The position numbers and the translations under genes are program-made. The notes beneath the pieces are model-generated. The model was not told the origin of the DNA. It did not search any database and saw only the letters and a list, made by a program, of their open reading frames with translations. A stretch of DNA of 30,824 nt from D2472 sp964444385 (lineage in GTDB: Bacteria; Pseudomonadota; Gammaproteobacteria; Magnimaribacterales; D2472): NCBI GenBank assembly GCA_964444385.1, contig CAYUHD010000009.1:1-30824 (forward strand), in the 5' to 3' direction. This document shows positions 13,893 through 22,705 of the stretch, in pieces. Numbering within the stretch: the first letter of the stretch is position 1; each line of letters begins with the position of its first letter.

Positions 13893-15896
13893 ATGGATAC
13901 AAAATACTTATTCAAGAGACATAATACCTATTGGGTAAAGGTCGCTGTCCCCAAAGATCTTCGTAAAGAACTTGGTTTTGACCTAAGAACTTCCTTGCAT
14001 ACCCATGAATTATCAGTAGCTCAAAAACTTAGAGAGGCAGTGGTTGAAGATTTCAGATCTAAGATATTTGCTGCCAAAGAAAACCTCAAACTAACAAATG
14101 GAAAGAGTGCTGTAAAAACTTTCATGCCAGTAACTGACACTTCAGACCCACAGTATTATCACAAAGTTGTAGATTGCCAGTATGCATGCCCTGCTCATAC
14201 TCCCGTACCAGAATACATTAGAAAAATATCTCAAAGTCAATACACGGAAGCCTATATGATTAACTGGGAATCAAATGTTTTTCCAGGAATTCTTGGTCGA
14301 ACATGTGATAGACCTTGTGAACCAGCTTGCAGGAGAACAAGGTCTCATGAAAAGCCGGTAGCTATTTGTAGATTAAAGCGCGTTGCTGCTGATTTTAAAG
14401 ATGATGTATCTGGTTTACTGCCTAAGGCTCCAGATAAAACAAATGGTAAAAAAGTTGCTCTGATAGGAGGTGGGCCTGCTTCTTTAACTGTTGCAAGAGA
14501 TCTGCTTGTAATGGGATATGAATGTACTTTATTTGAAAAAGATCCTCAAGCGGGCGGATTAATGAGAACCAACATTCCATCATTTAGACTGCCTGAGGAG
14601 GTCCTAAATGCTGAGGTTGATCAGGTTCTTAACATGGGATTAATAACAAAATTTAATTCTGAAGTTACTAGCCTAAAAGAGTTTTTAAAAGAAGATTATG
14701 ATGCAATCTTTGTTGGCACTGGCGCCCCTAAAGGAAAAGATTTAAATATTGAAGGTCGTCAAGAAGCTGCAAAAAATATTCATATAGGCATAGATTTTTT
14801 AACTAGTATTGCTTTTGAGCACATTGATTCTATTGGGAAAAGAGTGATTGTTTTGGGAGGTGGAAATACTGCAATGGATTGCTGCAGGTCTTCTTTAAGA
14901 TTAGGTGCTAAAGATGTGAAAGTCATTGTTAGAAGTCCATTCTCTCAGATGAAAGCATCTGAATGGGAAATTGAGGATGCAATGGAAGAAAATATTCCTA
15001 TTCTAGAGAATCATGTTCCTAAGAAGTTTATTCATAAGGCCGGCAAATTAATTGGAATGGAGTTTGAGAAGGTTGAAGCTGTATTCGATGATGATGGAAA
15101 CCGATCTCTAATTCCTACTAATGAGGCGCCTGTAATTATTGACTGTGATGATGTGTTGGTTGCCATTGGCCAAGATAATTCTTTCGAATGGATTGAGCGG
15201 GATATAGACATAGAATTTGGGGAATGGGATATGCCAGTTGTTAATGCTGTAACATTTCAATCAACCCATCCTAAAGTTTATTTTGGTGGGGACGCAGCCT
15301 GGGGTCCCGAAAATATTATTTGGGCAGCAGCTCACGGACATCAAGCGGCGATTTCAATTCATAAATTTTGTCAAAATGAAAATATTGATGAGAGACCAAA
15401 TCCAGACACTAACCTAGTAAGTCAAAAAATGGGTTTACATGAATGGTCATATGATAATGATATATCGCAAGCTAAAAGATTTCTTGTTCCAAAGACAGAT
15501 CAAGATATAGCCCTTAAAAGCTTAAAAATTGAGGTTGAAAAAGGTTTTGATACAGAGCTAGCCATGGAAGAGGCACAAAGATGTCTTAATTGCGATGTAC
15601 AAACTGTTTTTTCTGAAAGTTTATGTATTGAATGTGATGCATGTGTTGATATCTGTCCTACTGACTGCATTAATTTTATGTTCAATGGTACTGAAGATGA
15701 GGTGAGAGAAAACACAAGGATACCCGCGTTAAATATTGAACAAGATTTACTTGTCTCAAAGATACTACCTACTAAACGAACCATGATCAAAGATGAAGAT
15801 ATTTGTTTGCATTGTGGGCTGTGTGCAGAAAGGTGTCCTACCGGTGCATGGGATATGCAAACATTTTTATATGAAGAGGCAAAAGTATACTCATGA
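13893..15896 (+). CDS. GltD/DPYD-like FAD oxidoreductase with two 4Fe-4S clusters and an integrase-type N-terminal domain (667 aa)
   Basis: Multidomain electron-transfer protein. Residues 1-65 (YLFKRHNTYWVKVAVPKDLR, then RTSLHTHELSVAQKLRE) match the pattern of the DUF6538 domain found at the N-terminus of phage-type tyrosine recombinases. Residues 85-175 are a Fer4_20/GltD-type Fe-S domain with C95, C99, C138, C142 and C146. Then come an FAD site (IGGGPASLTVARDL, 191-204) and an NAD(P)H site (VLGGGNTAMDCCRSS, 320-334). The C-terminus holds C564/C567 and two ferredoxin motifs, C578-C581-C584-C588 and C638-C641-C644-C648. It probably passes electrons between NAD(P)H and ferredoxin for the two downstream subunits. 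GGAGG at 13875-13879 supports this start. Its stop overlaps the next ATG by 4 bases. Confidence 0.9.
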   Translation: MDTKYLFKRHNTYWVKVAVPKDLRKELGFDLRTSLHTHELSVAQKLREAVVEDFRSKIFAAKENLKLTNGKSAVKTFMPVTDTSDPQYYHKVVDCQYACPAHTPVPEYIRKISQSQYTEAYMINWESNVFPGILGRTCDRPCEPACRRTRSHEKPVAICRLKRVAADFKDDVSGLLPKAPDKTNGKKVALIGGGPASLTVARDLLVMGYECTLFEKDPQAGGLMRTNIPSFRLPEEVLNAEVDQVLNMGLITKFNSEVTSLKEFLKEDYDAIFVGTGAPKGKDLNIEGRQEAAKNIHIGIDFLTSIAFEHIDSIGKRVIVLGGGNTAMDCCRSSLRLGAKDVKVIVRSPFSQMKASEWEIEDAMEENIPILENHVPKKFIHKAGKLIGMEFEKVEAVFDDDGNRSLIPTNEAPVIIDCDDVLVAIGQDNSFEWIERDIDIEFGEWDMPVVNAVTFQSTHPKVYFGGDAAWGPENIIWAAAHGHQAAISIHKFCQNENIDERPNPDTNLVSQKMGLHEWSYDNDISQAKRFLVPKTDQDIALKSLKIEVEKGFDTELAMEEAQRCLNCDVQTVFSESLCIECDACVDICPTDCINFMFNGTEDEVRENTRIPALNIEQDLLVSKILPTKRTMIKDEDICLHCGLCAERCPTGAWDMQTFLYEEAKVYS

Positions 15897-17725
15897 ATAA
15901 AATTTCATCAATTAATGAGTTCGTAATAAAATTTGCCAATGTAAATGGGTCGGGTTCTGCGAGTGCTAATCAAATGTTTGCAAAGGGTGTATTTAGATCA
16001 GGCATTCCTGTTAGCCCAAAGAATATTTTCCCATCCAATATTCAAGGTCTTCCAACTTGGTTTGAAATAAGGGCAAGTGCAAAAGGATATTTGGGGCGCA
16101 AAGCTGGAATTGATTTTATGGTAGCGATGAATCCCCAATCATATAACCAAGATATAGCTGAAATTAATCCTGGTGGATATCTTTTGTATGATTCCTCTTG
16201 GAAGAGAGAGTTTAATAGAGATGATATTAATATCATTGAGGTCCCTTTAACTTCTTTATGTGTTGATAAATTTTTAAACCCTAAAACAAGACTTTTATTT
16301 AAAAACTTAGTTTATGTTGGTGCTTTATCTTATTTGATGGATATCAATAAAGAGGTTTTTATTTCATTAATTCAAGAACAGTTTAAAGGTAAAGAAAAGC
16401 TGATTGCACCTAATGTCCAAGCATTAGAGATGGGTTTTGATTATGCAAAAAAAAATCTACCAGATGCTTGTAATATAAAAGTTAAAGAAACAAACCTCAC
16501 TGACGGAATGATCCTCACTAATGGAAACAATGGTGCTGGATTGGGGTGTGTGTATGGTGGTGCAACGGTATGTACTTGGTACCCTATTACTCCATCAACA
16601 TCATTAGCTGAATCTTATAAAAAATATTGTGATCAGTTCAGGGTGGATGAAGAAACTGGAAAAAATAAATTTGCCTTTGTTCAAGCAGAAGATGAGCTTG
16701 CATCAATCGGAATGGCTATTGGGGCAAATTGGAATGGTGCAAGAGCTTTTACAGCAACCAGCGGTCCAGGTATCTCCTTGATGACAGAATTTATTGGTCT
16801 AGCCTATTTTGCTGAAGTTCCTGTGGTTATTTTTAATATCCAAAGAGGTGGTCCTTCAACCGGAATGCCGACTAGAACTCAACAATCAGATATTCTATCT
16901 TGTGCTTATGCGTCTCACGGAGATACCAAGCATGTGATGCTGATGCCTTGTGATCCAAAAGAGTGTTTTGAATTTGCAGCTGATTCATTTGATATATCAG
17001 ACCGACTCCAGACTCCTGTTTTTATTTTATCTGACCTTGATATAGGAATGAATGATTGGACGTGTCCAGAATTTGAATGGGATGATGAAAGAAAATTTGA
17101 TAGAGGCAAGGTGCTATCGAAAGACGATCTAGAAAAAATGGAATCATGGGGAAGATACCTTGATGTCGATGGAGATGGGATTCCTTTTAGAACATTACCT
17201 GGAACTCATCCTAAAAAAGGTGCTTACTTTACTCGCGGAAGCTCTCATGATGAGTATGCAAGATATACTGAAGATGGAGTAGATAATGCAAGGAATCTTT
17301 CAAGAATTCTTAAAAAATTTAAAGGTGCAGATAAATTCTTACCCAATCCTGTATTCAAACAAGAAACCAATGCTAGCTCAAGAGGATTAATTTATTTTGG
17401 AAGTACTGAAGCACCAATGCAAGAGTCACTAGATCAGCTCTCTTTATCAGGATATCCAATAGATGCCATGAGAATAAGATCATTTCCTTTTAATTCTGAA
17501 GTGTGGGATTTTATAGATCAGCATGAATCTATTTTTTTAATCGAACAAAATAGAGATGCTCAGATGAAAACTCTAATATTGGCTGAAGGAAAAGTTAGTC
17601 CAGAAAAATTTATTTCAGTCTTGTGTTTTGACGGAGCTCCGATAACCGCAAAATTTATTTCAGATTCAATTATGGATGCTCTTTCAGAAAAAAATATTCC
17701 TAAAACTTCTGAGGATATAAAATGA
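15893..17725 (+). CDS. korA: 2-oxoacid:ferredoxin oxidoreductase, fused gamma-alpha subunit (KorA-like, 610 aa)
   Basis: Large subunit of a thiamine-diphosphate enzyme that oxidises a 2-oxoacid to its acyl-CoA and reduces ferredoxin. About residues 1-190 are the gamma domain (NVNGSGSASANQMFAKGVF, then FEIRASAKGYLGRKAG). From about 215 the alpha domain follows (YPITPSTSLAES, QAEDELASIGMAIGANWNGARAFTATSGPG, then FNIQRGGPSTGMPTRTQQSD). Gamma fused before alpha with a separate beta subunit is the two-subunit layout of KorAB from Mycobacterium and other aerobes, so 2-oxoglutarate is the likely substrate; pyruvate or branched-chain oxoacids are not excluded. The gene overlaps its neighbours by 4 bases on both sides (ATGA), indicating tight coupling with the oxidoreductase and KorB genes. 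Confidence 0.9.
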   Translation: MNKISSINEFVIKFANVNGSGSASANQMFAKGVFRSGIPVSPKNIFPSNIQGLPTWFEIRASAKGYLGRKAGIDFMVAMNPQSYNQDIAEINPGGYLLYDSSWKREFNRDDINIIEVPLTSLCVDKFLNPKTRLLFKNLVYVGALSYLMDINKEVFISLIQEQFKGKEKLIAPNVQALEMGFDYAKKNLPDACNIKVKETNLTDGMILTNGNNGAGLGCVYGGATVCTWYPITPSTSLAESYKKYCDQFRVDEETGKNKFAFVQAEDELASIGMAIGANWNGARAFTATSGPGISLMTEFIGLAYFAEVPVVIFNIQRGGPSTGMPTRTQQSDILSCAYASHGDTKHVMLMPCDPKECFEFAADSFDISDRLQTPVFILSDLDIGMNDWTCPEFEWDDERKFDRGKVLSKDDLEKMESWGRYLDVDGDGIPFRTLPGTHPKKGAYFTRGSSHDEYARYTEDGVDNARNLSRILKKFKGADKFLPNPVFKQETNASSRGLIYFGSTEAPMQESLDQLSLSGYPIDAMRIRSFPFNSEVWDFIDQHESIFLIEQNRDAQMKTLILAEGKVSPEKFISVLCFDGAPITAKFISDSIMDALSEKNIPKTSEDIK

Positions 17726-18777
17726 CCTATATTATTAAACCACCAAATCATCATCCTAATCTTAAAAAAAATAAACTTGGATTAACAAGACGAGATTATG
17801 AGGGAACTATTTCAACATTATGTGCAGGATGCGGACATGATTCAATTAGTGCAGCAGTAATTGAAGCTTGCTATGAATTAAGCCTATCTTCAGATCAAAT
17901 TGCAAAACTTTCAGGAATTGGTTGTTCATCCAAATCACCTTCGTATTTTTTAAACCAAGCACATGCTTTTAATTCTGTGCATGGTAGGATGCCATCAGTT
18001 GCTACTGGAGCTAATCTAGGCAATAGAGACTTGCTTTATCTGGGTGTTTCTGGAGACGGAGATACGGCTGCAATAGGAATTGGGCAATTCATGCATGCGG
18101 CTAGAAGACAGCTCAACATTACCTACATTATAGAAAATAATGGAACTTACGGTCTCACCAAAGGTCAATTCTCAGCAACCAATGATCAAGGTTCTAAAAG
18201 CAAGTATGGTGAAGAGAATGTTTTTGCACCAATTGACCTCCCAACTATGGCAATTCATCTTGGAGCGGGGTTTGTTGGAAGAAGTTTTTCAGGAGATAAA
18301 GAACAGTTGGTTCCTCTGCTAAAGGCAGCAATGGAATTTAAAGGCTTCTCACTCATTGATATTATTTCTCCTTGTGTGACTTTTAATAATCATATCGGCT
18401 CAACTAAAAGCTTTGACCATATTAGGGAACATAATGAATCTGTATCTAGCCTTGATTTTGTTCCAATTGGGCAAGAAATTAAAACCACATACGAAGAAGG
18501 AGCTAAAGTAAATATTCCTTTGCATGATGGCGCAATGCTAACTCTAGAAAAACTCTCTAAAAAATATAATCCACTGGATAAGGGTAAGGCTATCCAAAGC
18601 TTAAATGAGGCTGAAAAAAATGGAAAGGTATTAACTGGCTTACTTTACATTAATCCAGAAGTTAAAGATCATGCTGAAATTTTGAATATTTCAGACACAC
18701 CTCTCAATCAATTTGCTGAAAAAGAACTGTGTCCTGGCACAGCAAAACTTGCAAAAATTAATACAAGCTTAAATTAA
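17722..18777 (+). CDS. korB: 2-oxoacid:ferredoxin oxidoreductase, beta subunit (KorB-like, 351 aa)
   Basis: TPP-binding beta subunit paired with the preceding gene. The Cys ligands of the single 4Fe-4S cluster are present: C34 and C37 in LCAGCGHD, C68 in GIGCSSKSP, and a fourth in SPCVTFNNH near residue 215. The TPP/Mg motif runs from GDGDTAAIGIGQFMHAARR to IENNGTYGLTKGQ. HGRMPSVATGANL and GAGFVGRSF are family hallmarks. The length is normal. The 4-base overlap with korA shows the subunits are translated together. It is the last gene of the operon, convergent with the cupin gene 3 bases away, with no terminator between them. The complex would be cytoplasmic and may bypass or replace the 2-oxoglutarate dehydrogenase step. 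Confidence 0.92.
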   Translation: MTYIIKPPNHHPNLKKNKLGLTRRDYEGTISTLCAGCGHDSISAAVIEACYELSLSSDQIAKLSGIGCSSKSPSYFLNQAHAFNSVHGRMPSVATGANLGNRDLLYLGVSGDGDTAAIGIGQFMHAARRQLNITYIIENNGTYGLTKGQFSATNDQGSKSKYGEENVFAPIDLPTMAIHLGAGFVGRSFSGDKEQLVPLLKAAMEFKGFSLIDIISPCVTFNNHIGSTKSFDHIREHNESVSSLDFVPIGQEIKTTYEEGAKVNIPLHDGAMLTLEKLSKKYNPLDKGKAIQSLNEAEKNGKVLTGLLYINPEVKDHAEILNISDTPLNQFAEKELCPGTAKLAKINTSLN

Positions 18778-18780
18778 ATA

Positions 18781-19191
18781 TTAATCTACAAATACAGTCG
18801 GGGACTCACCTTTTTTAGCTATTCTAATAATAAGCATCTTTCCACATTGATCATCATCAACTGCTGGGGCATTAGAGTCTTCTCCTCCATGTATCCAATT
18901 AGATTTTTCAAACCAGTAATTATCCTTACTAACTGGCTCATATGAACCAGAAGCATTGCTAGTTGTTTCTCCATCTAATACATAAACTAAAGTGCCATAT
19001 GGATGATAATGCTTTGCTCCAGCAGCTGCACCGCAAGATTCATACTTCTCAACATACAAGTCCATTTCTCCAGCAAGATCAAATATTTCAGATGAAATCA
19101 TTCCTTGAGCTGCAACCTTTGGTTTTTCATGATACATACTTAGAACATCAAAACTAAAAATCAAAATGGCAACTATTACTATATTTTTCAT
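18781..19191 (-). CDS. Exported cupin-domain protein (136 aa)
   Basis: Small secreted cupin. Residues 1-18 are a signal peptide. The core carries a cupin motif 1 (GAKHYHPYGTLVYVLDG, with His61 and His63) and a later His101 (NWIHGG), which together could bind a metal. The usual Glu of motif 1 is not at its expected place, so metal binding may be altered. A TTG at 19203 also opens the frame, but ATG 19191 has GGAG (complement of 19198-19201) 6 bases upstream and starts a normal signal peptide, so I chose it. The function is unknown; periplasmic cupins include dioxygenases, isomerases and binding proteins. A 14-base element shared with the DoxX upstream region lies 17 bases before the start. Confidence 0.8.
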   Translation of the reverse strand: MKNIVIVAILIFSFDVLSMYHEKPKVAAQGMISSEIFDLAGEMDLYVEKYESCGAAAGAKHYHPYGTLVYVLDGETTSNASGSYEPVSKDNYWFEKSNWIHGGEDSNAPAVDDDQCGKMLIIRIAKKGESPTVFVD

Positions 19192-19208
19192 TATTTGCTC
19201 CAAAATTA

Positions 19209-19222
19209 ATTAATACTAGACT
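19209..19222 (-). promoter_or_regulatory. 14-base upstream element of the cupin gene, shared with the DoxX upstream region
   Basis: On the minus strand this reads AGTCTAGTATTAAT, identical to 5673-5686. In both places it points toward the gene and ends 17-19 bases before the start codon. It may contain the -10 hexamer (TAGTAT or TATTAA). Confidence 0.35.
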
Positions 19223-19307
19223 CTATCATCATAAATACAAATATAAAGCAGAAATTTTCTAAGCCTTCACTTAAACTAACGATAACTAAATTTAACTGAG
19301 CTTGGCT

Positions 19308-19961
19308 ATGAAAATTTTTTTAATAAAATCTGTTCCTAAAACTCAATGGAGCTCAGAAAAACCATTAAATTTTTCACCCAAACCTTTGACGGTTTTAATT
19401 CTTTGTATTGGTTTGGGATTATTTGGATTGGGTGAATCATTAATTATTACTGCATCTCTAGGGATGAGCCCATGGACTGTTCTAGCTGAAGGTCTTTCAT
19501 TGACAACTGGATTAAGTATTGGTTTTCTTACTTTTTTTATAAGTCTTGGAGTTTTATTGTTATGGATACCTTTAAAACAACATGCTGGAATAGGCACAAT
19601 ATTAAATGTAATTATAATTGCAGCAGTAATTGAGTGGTCCCTGCCCTATCTTCCACATCCGGAGGATTATACAATAAAGATACTTCAAATTATTTTTGGA
19701 ACTTTGATGGTAGGTCTTGCAAGTGGAATTTATTTAATTGCAAATCTAGGTCCAGGTCCCAGAGATGGGTTGATGACAGGCTGTCAAAAGGTGACTGGGC
19801 TTCCAATTGCATGGGTAAGGGTTCTCTTAGAAATAACCGTTATTAGCATCGGTTGGACTTTAGGAGGGTCCATTGGCATCGGAACAGTAATCTTTGCATT
19901 TGGAATTGGCCCAGCAGTATCTTTGGGACTTTATTCTATTTCAGCAATGTCCAAAAAATAA
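19308..19961 (+). CDS. YczE/YitT-type integral membrane protein (217 aa)
   Basis: Inner-membrane protein of the YczE group (COG2364), with about five or six hydrophobic segments. Family signatures are GLFGLGESLIITASLGMSPWTVLAEGLS (about residues 37-64), LIANLGPGPRDGLMTG (about 143-158) and IGTVIFAFGIGPAV near the end. The length is normal for the group. The biochemical function of the family is not established. A TTG at 19302 opens the frame two codons earlier, but the ATG at 19308 is preferred; the upstream GAG is a weak ribosome-binding site. It is divergent from the cupin gene and convergent with the receptor at 20020, with a bidirectional terminator between. Confidence 0.85.
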   Translation: MKIFLIKSVPKTQWSSEKPLNFSPKPLTVLILCIGLGLFGLGESLIITASLGMSPWTVLAEGLSLTTGLSIGFLTFFISLGVLLLWIPLKQHAGIGTILNVIIIAAVIEWSLPYLPHPEDYTIKILQIIFGTLMVGLASGIYLIANLGPGPRDGLMTGCQKVTGLPIAWVRVLLEITVISIGWTLGGSIGIGTVIFAFGIGPAVSLGLYSISAMSKK

Positions 19962-19974
19962 ATTTTTTATCTAA

Positions 19975-20002
19975 AAAAAGGGTGCTAACAAGCACCCTTT
20001 TT
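19975..20002. terminator. Bidirectional intrinsic terminator between the YczE-type and receptor genes
   Basis: AAAAAGGGTGCT (19975-19986) pairs perfectly with AGCACCCTTTTT (19991-20002) around a 4-base loop. It has T-runs on either strand, serving both convergent genes. Confidence 0.85.
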
Positions 20003-20019
20003 AAATCTAGAATTAAATC

Positions 20020-22539
20020 TTAGAAATTGTATCCAGCTTTTACATACCAGAAAGCGCCTTCTATGCCATAAGGAGAAGTTTCGTAATAGATTCCTCCAAG
20101 AACATTTCCAGGCACGCCATTAGCAACAGCACCTGCTGAACCATCAATTTTAAGAGCCTCAGTATCGAATAGGTTTTGAACACCAGCTGAGATATTGAAA
20201 TTATCAGTAAGTTGAACGTTTACAGAAGCATCCACTGTCCACTCTGCATCAGAGTCTGTACCAAACCAATCAGCATGAACTGCGTAGTACTCACCGTACA
20301 TATTTGCGCGAACAAATGAGCTAACTTTATCGCTCCATGTTTGAGCAAGAGTAAGAGTAATTCTATCTTCGGGAAGTCCTTCCTCTAAACGTTTTACTTT
20401 TGAGGCACCTGTTACAGCTCCAGAGTTTGTGACTTCTGTCTCTGTATGGTTATAGGCCGCACTGATGTCTGCATCAGCTCCAAATAATTCAGTGCTATAT
20501 ACAGCTACAATATCATAACCGGTTGTTTCTGTATCAAAGTCATTTGTGAAGTAGTTCACTTGACCAATTAGCTCTGGACTAGGAATACCAGCTGCACCCA
20601 TTGCAGCAACCTGAGCTGCAGTAGGAGCTGCGTTACTTGTTAAAGCAACCCTATCTTCAAGCTCGATTACAAAGAAATCAGCTGTCAGTGACAAGTCACC
20701 ACCATCATAAACAATACCAACTGATGTGTTGGTTGCCTCTTCAGGTTTTAACTGTCCCGCACCAAGCTTAAAACCAGGTAATGTTTGAGCTTGAGTTAAC
20801 TGCCCATCAACAAGAGTTGTTTGAGTATTTACTACGTTAACCTGTCCTTGAGTAGGAGCTCTGAAACCTGTACTTGTTGAAGCACGCCATGCTACATTTT
20901 CTGAAACTTGATATCTAGCATTAAGTTTAAAATCATTTGTATCACCAAATGTTGTGTAGTCCTCATATCTGAAAGAACCACCTAGAAGAAATTCATCGCT
21001 AACTTGATTCTCTAAATCAACATACAAACCATAACTTCTTCTTGTAAAAGCACCTTGAGAATCTGGAGAGAATCCAGCAAATCCATGAGAACCTACATTA
21101 AAGCCTTGAAGAGCATATTTACCTGCTTTCCATGAAGCTTCTTCACCAGAAATAACTTCAAAAGTTTCTTCTCTCCACTCAGCACCATAAGCAATAGTCA
21201 TAGAATCAACCTGTCTTGTTAAATCAAAGTTGAAAACTTTTTCTAACTCAATATATGAACCAGTGTAAAAATTACGTGGAGTATCAGGACCCATTGAAGG
21301 GTTCACAGTATTATTAAGACCAAAGTCAGCTTCATTTCTGCCAACTGATCCACTTAGGTCATATGTATGGCCACTTAGGAAACCTTCTGTGATATCGCCT
21401 TTTCTACCAATTGTAAGTGAGGTATCAGTAATATTACCTATGAATCTAGGTGTGTAACCACCTGGAGCTATTTGGTTCATTAAGAAACAGCTTGGATCAG
21501 CCATGATTAGATCTCTCAATGCATAATCTGAAGGATCAACCGCTCCTGATGCACCTGTACCAAATGCACAAGTTCCATCTACATTACCAACTGCTCTGTA
21601 ATCACCAATGGTGAAAACTCCGCTTCTGCCGTCTGGATTACGATAATAAAATCCACCATCCACATCTCTTTCAGAGTAGTTACCAAACACATAAGACTCA
21701 GAACCATCACTGTTAGTTACACCTGAGTTCATGAAGAAAGTAATATCATCATCAACTATTGGAGCTCCCCAAATTTGTGCTGGGTTAGCAACAGCTGAAT
21801 TTCCTGCAGCAATTAAGGCTGCAGCATCAGGTCTTTGTTCGCTTCTTGAAGTAGCATCAGCTTGTCTAATTTGAAAACTTGTTGTCACGAAACCATCTTG
21901 ACCAAGTGGCATACCATACTTACCAGCGATAGTAGTAGTGTTGCCGTCACCTTCTGAGTATTCACCCACTTTGTAAGAAAGGCTTCCACCTTCTGAAATA
22001 TCATCTAATACAAAATTAATTACACCAGCAATAGCATCAGAACCATACTGCGCTGAAGCACCATCTCTAAGAACTTCAACTCTCTTTAGAGCAATAGCTG
22101 GGATGACAGAAATATCTGCACCCTGTGAACCATCATTAACTCCGCCACCTTGGAAAGCAATAACTGAAGCATGATGACGTCTCTTACCGTTAGTAAAAAT
22201 CAAAGTAGCATCAGCTGACAAACCCCTTAAGTTTGCAGGACGGATCATACTTGCTGCATCACTAATAGGTTGTAAATGAACATTCAATGAAGGAACACTT
22301 CCTTGAAGCTGCATAAGCAAATCATCTGTACCAGTTTTACTGATATCTTCAGCATTTAATACATCAACAGGAACTGGTGAACTAGACACTGATCTAGGTT
22401 TACCACGAGTACCAACACTAACAACTTCTTCTATAAATTCGCTGTTTTGAGCAAATGAACCAACTGAAAGCATTGAGCTTACAGCAATTACTGTTGTTAA
22501 GGATAGTTTTGAAACTGTCCACATAACTTTATTTAACAT
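20020..22539 (-). CDS. TonB-dependent outer-membrane receptor (839 aa)
   Basis: Full-length receptor with an extended signal peptide (residues 1-30, ending SFA before QNSEF). A TonB-box-like start follows (FIEEVVSVGTRGKPRS, about 35-50). The plug carries LRGLSADATLIFTNGKRRH, VIPAIALKRVEVLRDGASAQYG and SDAIAGVINFVLDD. The barrel ends in Phe (FWYVKAGYNF), and NISAGVQNLFDTEAL is the usual penultimate TonB-receptor signature. The plug motifs place it with the 'iron complex outermembrane receptor' group, which also imports non-iron substrates; the ligand is not known. GGGAG lies about 7 bases before the ATG. A possible TATAAA -10 lies near 22583-22590 without a convincing -35. putA is upstream on the same strand, but the 166-base gap and a weak hairpin suggest separate transcription. 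Confidence 0.94.
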   Translation of the reverse strand: MLNKVMWTVSKLSLTTVIAVSSMLSVGSFAQNSEFIEEVVSVGTRGKPRSVSSSPVPVDVLNAEDISKTGTDDLLMQLQGSVPSLNVHLQPISDAASMIRPANLRGLSADATLIFTNGKRRHHASVIAFQGGGVNDGSQGADISVIPAIALKRVEVLRDGASAQYGSDAIAGVINFVLDDISEGGSLSYKVGEYSEGDGNTTTIAGKYGMPLGQDGFVTTSFQIRQADATSRSEQRPDAAALIAAGNSAVANPAQIWGAPIVDDDITFFMNSGVTNSDGSESYVFGNYSERDVDGGFYYRNPDGRSGVFTIGDYRAVGNVDGTCAFGTGASGAVDPSDYALRDLIMADPSCFLMNQIAPGGYTPRFIGNITDTSLTIGRKGDITEGFLSGHTYDLSGSVGRNEADFGLNNTVNPSMGPDTPRNFYTGSYIELEKVFNFDLTRQVDSMTIAYGAEWREETFEVISGEEASWKAGKYALQGFNVGSHGFAGFSPDSQGAFTRRSYGLYVDLENQVSDEFLLGGSFRYEDYTTFGDTNDFKLNARYQVSENVAWRASTSTGFRAPTQGQVNVVNTQTTLVDGQLTQAQTLPGFKLGAGQLKPEEATNTSVGIVYDGGDLSLTADFFVIELEDRVALTSNAAPTAAQVAAMGAAGIPSPELIGQVNYFTNDFDTETTGYDIVAVYSTELFGADADISAAYNHTETEVTNSGAVTGASKVKRLEEGLPEDRITLTLAQTWSDKVSSFVRANMYGEYYAVHADWFGTDSDAEWTVDASVNVQLTDNFNISAGVQNLFDTEALKIDGSAGAVANGVPGNVLGGIYYETSPYGIEGAFWYVKAGYNF

Positions 22540-22636
22540 TATTTTCTCCCAGAAATAGATAAATTAATTTATTACAAAGTGCTTTATACACTAGTTTTAG
22601 GGTTTTAGCGAGTTTGTTTTAAAAAAAAACTTAAAG

Positions 22637-22659
22637 AAACCTTTTTATTATAAGGGTTT
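22637..22659 (-). terminator. Possible terminator of putA
   Basis: AAACCTTT and AAGGGTTT pair (8 bp with one G-U) around a short A/T loop. On the minus strand the hairpin is followed a few bases later by a long T-run (complement of 22620-22629). It lies 47 bases beyond the putA stop codon. The stem is A/T-rich, so confidence is modest. Confidence 0.4.
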
Positions 22660-22705
22660 TTGCATCTTGTAAAACTAAAAATCTAAATACTTTCATAATT
22701 AAAAC

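Noticed and set aside
13893..14090. A separate broken integrase gene before the oxidoreductase
   Set aside because: The integrase-like segment is in frame with the oxidoreductase with no stop or second ribosome-binding site between. No catalytic recombinase residues, att-like repeats or tRNA are visible.
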